Notes under the pieces: generated by a model
Told to the model about the DNA's origin: nothing
Database searches by the model: none
Seen by the model: the letters and a program-made list of their open reading frames with translations, nothing else
Made by a program: the position numbers and the translations under genes
In this document: one piece after another, positions 60,828 to 64,000 of the stretch
Numbering within the stretch: position 1 is the first letter of the stretch
How the letters are laid out: every line of letters begins with the position of its first letter
Source of the DNA: an uncultured Lachnospiraceae bacterium
GTDB taxonomy: Bacteria > Bacillota > Clostridia > Lachnospirales > Lachnospiraceae
Assembly (NCBI GenBank): GCA_910578885.1
Contig: CAJTSH010000019.1
Span: 1 to 64,000 of the forward strand
Direction of reading: 5' to 3'
DNA: 64,000 nucleotides

Positions 60828-62834
60828 CTATCCAAACAACATGCCGATATGGTATACCGCAAACGCTGCCAGCCATGCGACCACACACTGCATCACAACA
60901 ATCCCTACAGTCTGAAGCCTTGAACCTATCTCCCTTCTGATAGATGCTACCGCTGCCACACAAGGCGTATACAGCAAGGTAAACACCAGAAAACTCACCG
61001 AAGTCAGCGGTGTAAAGATTTGGCTCAAGGTCTGGCTCAGATTCGCCGTTGCCGTTCCTGTCAGCACGCTCATTGTGCTGACTACCGCTTCCTTTGCCGT
61101 AAATCCCGTAATCAGCGAAGTGGAAACTCTCCAGTCTCCAAAGCCCAACGGGGCAAATACCGGTGCAATCCATTTTCCGATCAATGCTAAAAGACTGTCT
61201 GTACCGTCCGTTACTACATTAAATCTGGTATCGAAGGTCTGTAAAAACCAGATGATGATGGTAGCCACAAAAATAATCGTAAAAGCCCGCTGCAAGAAAT
61301 CCTTTGCCTTATCCCACATGAGAAGCAGCACACTCTTCATGGACGGCAGTCTGTAATTCGGAAGCTCCATGACAAACGGCATGGGATTTCCCCGGAATGC
61401 AGTATGTTTAAACAAAAGCGCCATCAAGATACCGACCACAATTCCCCCGACGTAGAGCGCCATCATCACAAACGCCTGATACTTCGGAAAAAATGCTGCC
61501 GTAAACACTGCGTAAATCGGTATCTTTGCCGAGCAGCTAATAAACGGAACGAGCATAATCGTCATCTTCCGATCTCTTTCCGACGCCAGCGTACGGCTTG
61601 CCATAACCGCCGGGACACTGCAGCCGAAACCAATCAGCATTGGTACAAAGCTCCTGCCGGAAAGCCCGATTTTACGGAGCAGCTTGTCCATGACAAATGC
61701 CACCCTCGCCATATAACCAGAATCCTCCAAAATCGAAAGAAAGAAAAACAATACTACAATAATCGGCAGAAAACTGAGCACGCTTCCCACTCCTGCAAAC
61801 ACACCGTCAATCACAAGACTATGTACGACCGGGTTGATGCCATAGGAGGCAAGCCCCTGATCCACCGCCTGCGTCAACGCATCAATTCCTACAGCCAGCC
61901 AATCGCTGAGCCATGTTCCGATCAAACCAAAGGTCAAATAGAAAATTAACAGCATGATGACAAGAAACATCGGTATTGCAAGATACTTATTTGTCAGTAT
62001 GTTATCAATCCGCACGCTCCGCATCCGCTCTCTGCTCTCCTGACAGCGGATGACCGTTTTGGAACAGACCTTCTCAATGAAAGTATAACGCATATCCGCC
62101 ATTGCCGCATTCCGGTCCATCTTATGATCCGTTTCCATCTCCTCAATGCTGTGCTCCATCATTTCCAGCTCATTTGCGCTTAAGGACAATTTCTCAATGA
62201 CATCCGTATCCTGCTCCACAATCTTCGCTGCTGCGAACCGCGGCGACATGCCGATTGCCTGCGCATGATCCTCCACCTGATGGGAAACCGCATGGATACA
62301 GCGGTGCACCGGACCCTGTTCACAAAAATCCGTCACAACCGGATACTGCCGCTTTTTTGCCGTATGGACGATACATTTGATCAAATCCTCAATTCCTTCA
62401 TCCTTTGCGGCGCTGATGGGAATGACCGGAATCCCAAGCTCCTTTGACATACCTTCAAAGTCGATAGAACCGCCGTTATTGCGTACCTCATCCATCATGT
62501 TCAGCGCCAGCACCATCGGTATATGCATCTCTAAAAGCTGAAGTGTCAGATAGAGATTCCGCTCGATATTCGTTGCATCTACAATATTGATAATTCCGTC
62601 CGGCTTTTCATTTAAAATAAAATCCCTTGTCACGATTTCTTCGTTGGTATAAGGACGCAGAGAATAAATTCCCGGAAGATCCACCACAGAGCAGTCCTTC
62701 TTGGAACGCATCTGTCCCACCTTCTGATCTACCGTCACTCCCGGAAAATTTCCGACATGCTGGTTGGAACCTGTCAACTGGTTGAACAGCGTCGTCTTTC
62801 CACTGTTCTGATTTCCTACAAGTGCAAAGATCAT
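60828..62834 (-). CDS. feoB: ferrous iron transporter FeoB
   Basis: A 668-residue Fe(II) transporter with an N-terminal G protein and membrane channel. G1 is GNQNSGKTTLFNQLTG, G3 VDLPGIYSL, G4 LNMMD, and two gate-like inverted segments follow (about 290-430 and 440-620) with MLIGFGCSVPAVMA and FISCSAKIPIYAV. Length is normal. The start overlaps the feoA stop by 4 bases. Confidence 0.97.
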   Translation of the reverse strand: MIFALVGNQNSGKTTLFNQLTGSNQHVGNFPGVTVDQKVGQMRSKKDCSVVDLPGIYSLRPYTNEEIVTRDFILNEKPDGIINIVDATNIERNLYLTLQLLEMHIPMVLALNMMDEVRNNGGSIDFEGMSKELGIPVIPISAAKDEGIEDLIKCIVHTAKKRQYPVVTDFCEQGPVHRCIHAVSHQVEDHAQAIGMSPRFAAAKIVEQDTDVIEKLSLSANELEMMEHSIEEMETDHKMDRNAAMADMRYTFIEKVCSKTVIRCQESRERMRSVRIDNILTNKYLAIPMFLVIMLLIFYLTFGLIGTWLSDWLAVGIDALTQAVDQGLASYGINPVVHSLVIDGVFAGVGSVLSFLPIIVVLFFFLSILEDSGYMARVAFVMDKLLRKIGLSGRSFVPMLIGFGCSVPAVMASRTLASERDRKMTIMLVPFISCSAKIPIYAVFTAAFFPKYQAFVMMALYVGGIVVGILMALLFKHTAFRGNPMPFVMELPNYRLPSMKSVLLLMWDKAKDFLQRAFTIIFVATIIIWFLQTFDTRFNVVTDGTDSLLALIGKWIAPVFAPLGFGDWRVSTSLITGFTAKEAVVSTMSVLTGTATANLSQTLSQIFTPLTSVSFLVFTLLYTPCVAAVASIRREIGSRLQTVGIVVMQCVVAWLAAFAVYHIGMLFG

Positions 62835-63067
62835 GATTTCTTATCCTCTCTTTCCACTTCAATCTTCTGCGCATCTTCCTTCCGGATTGTCAGCGCATAG
62901 CCCCGAATCTGCAGCTCTATGGGATCCCCCAGCGGCGCCACCTTCCGTACCTGAACCGCTGTTTTGGGAATCAGTCCCATATCCAACAATCTGCAGCGCC
63001 AAATCCCCTCCCCGCCTACTTTCGTTATTACCGCCTTCTCTCCAATTGGCAATTCATCTAATGTCAT
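62831..63067 (-). CDS. feoA: ferrous iron transport protein FeoA
   Basis: A 78-residue SH3-like FeoA. The motif LLDMGLIPKTAVQVRKVAPLGDPIELQIRGYALTIRKEDAQKI is characteristic. FeoA is thought to help FeoB GTPase activity or assembly. AAGAGGATGC precedes the ATG, and feoA-feoB-Cys-rich gene form one operon. Confidence 0.95.
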   Translation of the reverse strand: MTLDELPIGEKAVITKVGGEGIWRCRLLDMGLIPKTAVQVRKVAPLGDPIELQIRGYALTIRKEDAQKIEVEREDKKS

Positions 63068-63111
63068 ATGTGCATCCTCTTTTCTAATAACCCCAATAAT
63101 ACTCCTGTTAC

Positions 63112-63140
63112 ATTCTAACGCAGGAATATTATTTGTTCAA
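63112..63140 (-). promoter_or_regulatory. promoter of the feo operon
   Basis: TTGAAC at 63140-63135 and TAGAAT at 63117-63112 on the minus strand, spaced 17 bases, 45 bases before feoA. I see no clear Fur or DtxR-type palindrome overlapping it. Confidence 0.6.
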
Positions 63141-63161
63141 TACAAATTCGATACTTTTTCA

Positions 63162-63191
63162 TTGACACTTTTAACAATAAAAATATATAAT
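63162..63191 (+). promoter_or_regulatory. promoter of the lipoprotein gene
   Basis: TTGACA at 63162-63167 and TATAAT at 63186-63191 with 18 bases between, about 46 bases before the ATG. It diverges from the feo promoter. Confidence 0.8.
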
Positions 63192-63237
63192 AACCATACG
63201 CCAAAAGACGGTAACAATTGGGAAAGGAAAGAATGAT

Positions 63238-64000
63238 ATGAAAAGAAAATTATTGATTGCAGCCGGCTGCCTGATGCTCTTTAGTTTAACGGCATGTCAG
63301 AACTCTAAAGCAACTTTGGCAGAATCCAGTTGGAACTCTATCAAAAAAGCAGACAGCTTTGAAGGATACTTCAAAGAACATGCAGACGATATCGACATGG
63401 AGGCGCTGAAAGAAGAGGCTGGTTCCAGTGACAGTTCTTTAAGCCAGCAGTTCAAGGCAACCGCCCTCTTATGCGCGCTGGAGTACCGGAATAGTTTAGA
63501 ATCAGGCTCTATTTCCGATTCGACTTATACGACGCTTTCCAGTGACGAAAAAAATGCGATGTACCAGTTTGATTATCCTATCAGTTCCTCCTATGCAGAC
63601 AGTTTTCTGGCAAAGGTAGATACCGAAGGGGAACAATTCTGGAGGGCATTAGAAGACGCCTATTATCCCTATGAATGCTTCCTTCCCTTAGTTGCAGCAG
63701 CTGACCAGCTTGAAGGGCAAACTTTATCAAATCTTGTAAGCAAAATCCCTTCCGACAGCAGCTATGGCAGCAGCTTTAAAAGTGCGCTTGACACATGGAT
63801 AGAAAAGAATCCGGTAAAAACGGCCTCGGCCGCAGAGGACTTGACAAGCGCCGGTTATTATGATGATTGGAGCTTAGATGACTGGAAACAGACTTACTTT
63901 TTCAACTATACAGATGCTTACAATATAAAGACGGGCACCGTAGATGAAGCTTTTACATACCTCAATTATCTGCGTGATTCCCTGCTTCCTTCACTGGAAA
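63238..64000 (+). CDS. lipoprotein of unknown function, 3' end outside the window
   Basis: The first 254 codons of a gene that continues beyond the window. The N-terminus MKRKLLIAAGCLMLFSLTAC is a lipoprotein signal peptide with a lipobox LTAC, so the mature protein starts at Cys20 and is anchored outside the membrane. The remainder is rich in Ser, Asp and Tyr, with WNSIKKADSFEGYFKEHADD and no domain I recognise. GGAAAGGAAAG precedes the ATG. It is divergent from feoA. Confidence 0.8.
   Translation, partial: MKRKLLIAAGCLMLFSLTACQNSKATLAESSWNSIKKADSFEGYFKEHADDIDMEALKEEAGSSDSSLSQQFKATALLCALEYRNSLESGSISDSTYTTLSSDEKNAMYQFDYPISSSYADSFLAKVDTEGEQFWRALEDAYYPYECFLPLVAAADQLEGQTLSNLVSKIPSDSSYGSSFKSALDTWIEKNPVKTASAAEDLTSAGYYDDWSLDDWKQTYFFNYTDAYNIKTGTVDEAFTYLNYLRDSLLPSLE

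Overview
This window looks like chromosomal DNA of a motile, spore-forming member of the Clostridia, most probably a Lachnospiraceae species. The evidence is a complete Gram-positive fla/che cluster (FliY, CheC, CheD, FlhF, FlhG, SwrB-like DUF6115), a CodY regulator, an uninterrupted sporulation sigma-K gene, strong AGGAGG ribosome binding sites, and a gene order close to the Bacillus subtilis topA..codY-flgB..sigD-swrB-rpsB-tsf region. No rRNA, tRNA or CRISPR array was recognised. The species call is inference.

Region 1 (1-5743) is an AT-rich accessory island on the minus strand. Read in the direction of transcription it has a tyrosine-recombinase-like gene split by an in-frame TAA, a DUF1016/PD-(D/E)XK nuclease gene, a ~281-bp repeat (copy B), an operon of small antitoxin, Fic protein, an unknown protein with an RNxxxH (HEPN-like) motif and an AbiH-family protein, then a second repeat copy (copy A) at the window edge. 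Each gene block is followed by the same hairpin-rich repeat, which resembles a recombinase-linked cassette array of anti-phage or toxin-antitoxin genes. This is the most novel-looking part of the window.

Region 2 (5814-42479) holds rpsB-tsf and, upstream of it, a ~34-kb flagellar and chemotaxis cluster, all on the minus strand. It encodes the rod/MS-ring/switch (FlgB, FlgC, FliE, FliF, FliG), the export ATPase group (FliH, FliI, FliJ), hook assembly (FliK, FlgD, FlgE), stator (MotA, MotB), switch and CheY (FliL, FliM, FliY, CheY), the export gate (FliO, FliP, FliQ, FliR, FlhB, FlhA), FlhF/FlhG, a PilZ protein, CheB, CheA, CheW, CheC, CheD, sigma-28, FapA and several poorly known proteins. Filament genes (flagellin, FliD, FlgK, FlgL) and FlgM are not in the window. 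A promoter lies before flgB, another before motA and another before rpsB.

Region 3 (42586-49010) is codY, topA, dprA, the YifB/ComM-type ATPase and sigK, also on the minus strand. The codY promoter and the flgB promoter both carry a CodY-box-like element between -35 and -10, which would fit CodY controlling itself and motility.

Region 4 (49114-64000) is mixed housekeeping: an RluA-type protein with Asn at the catalytic Asp position, a coiled-coil protein, trpS, a DUF5662 protein, a GlgX-like GH13 protein that has lost its catalytic residues, an HD-GYP phosphodiesterase, a DUF1292 protein, a UvrD/PcrA-type helicase, a NYN-LOTUS protein, gltX, the ferrous iron operon feoA-feoB-small Cys-rich protein, and the start of a lipoprotein gene that runs off the end. 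trpS and gltX share an almost identical hairpin just before their ribosome binding sites.
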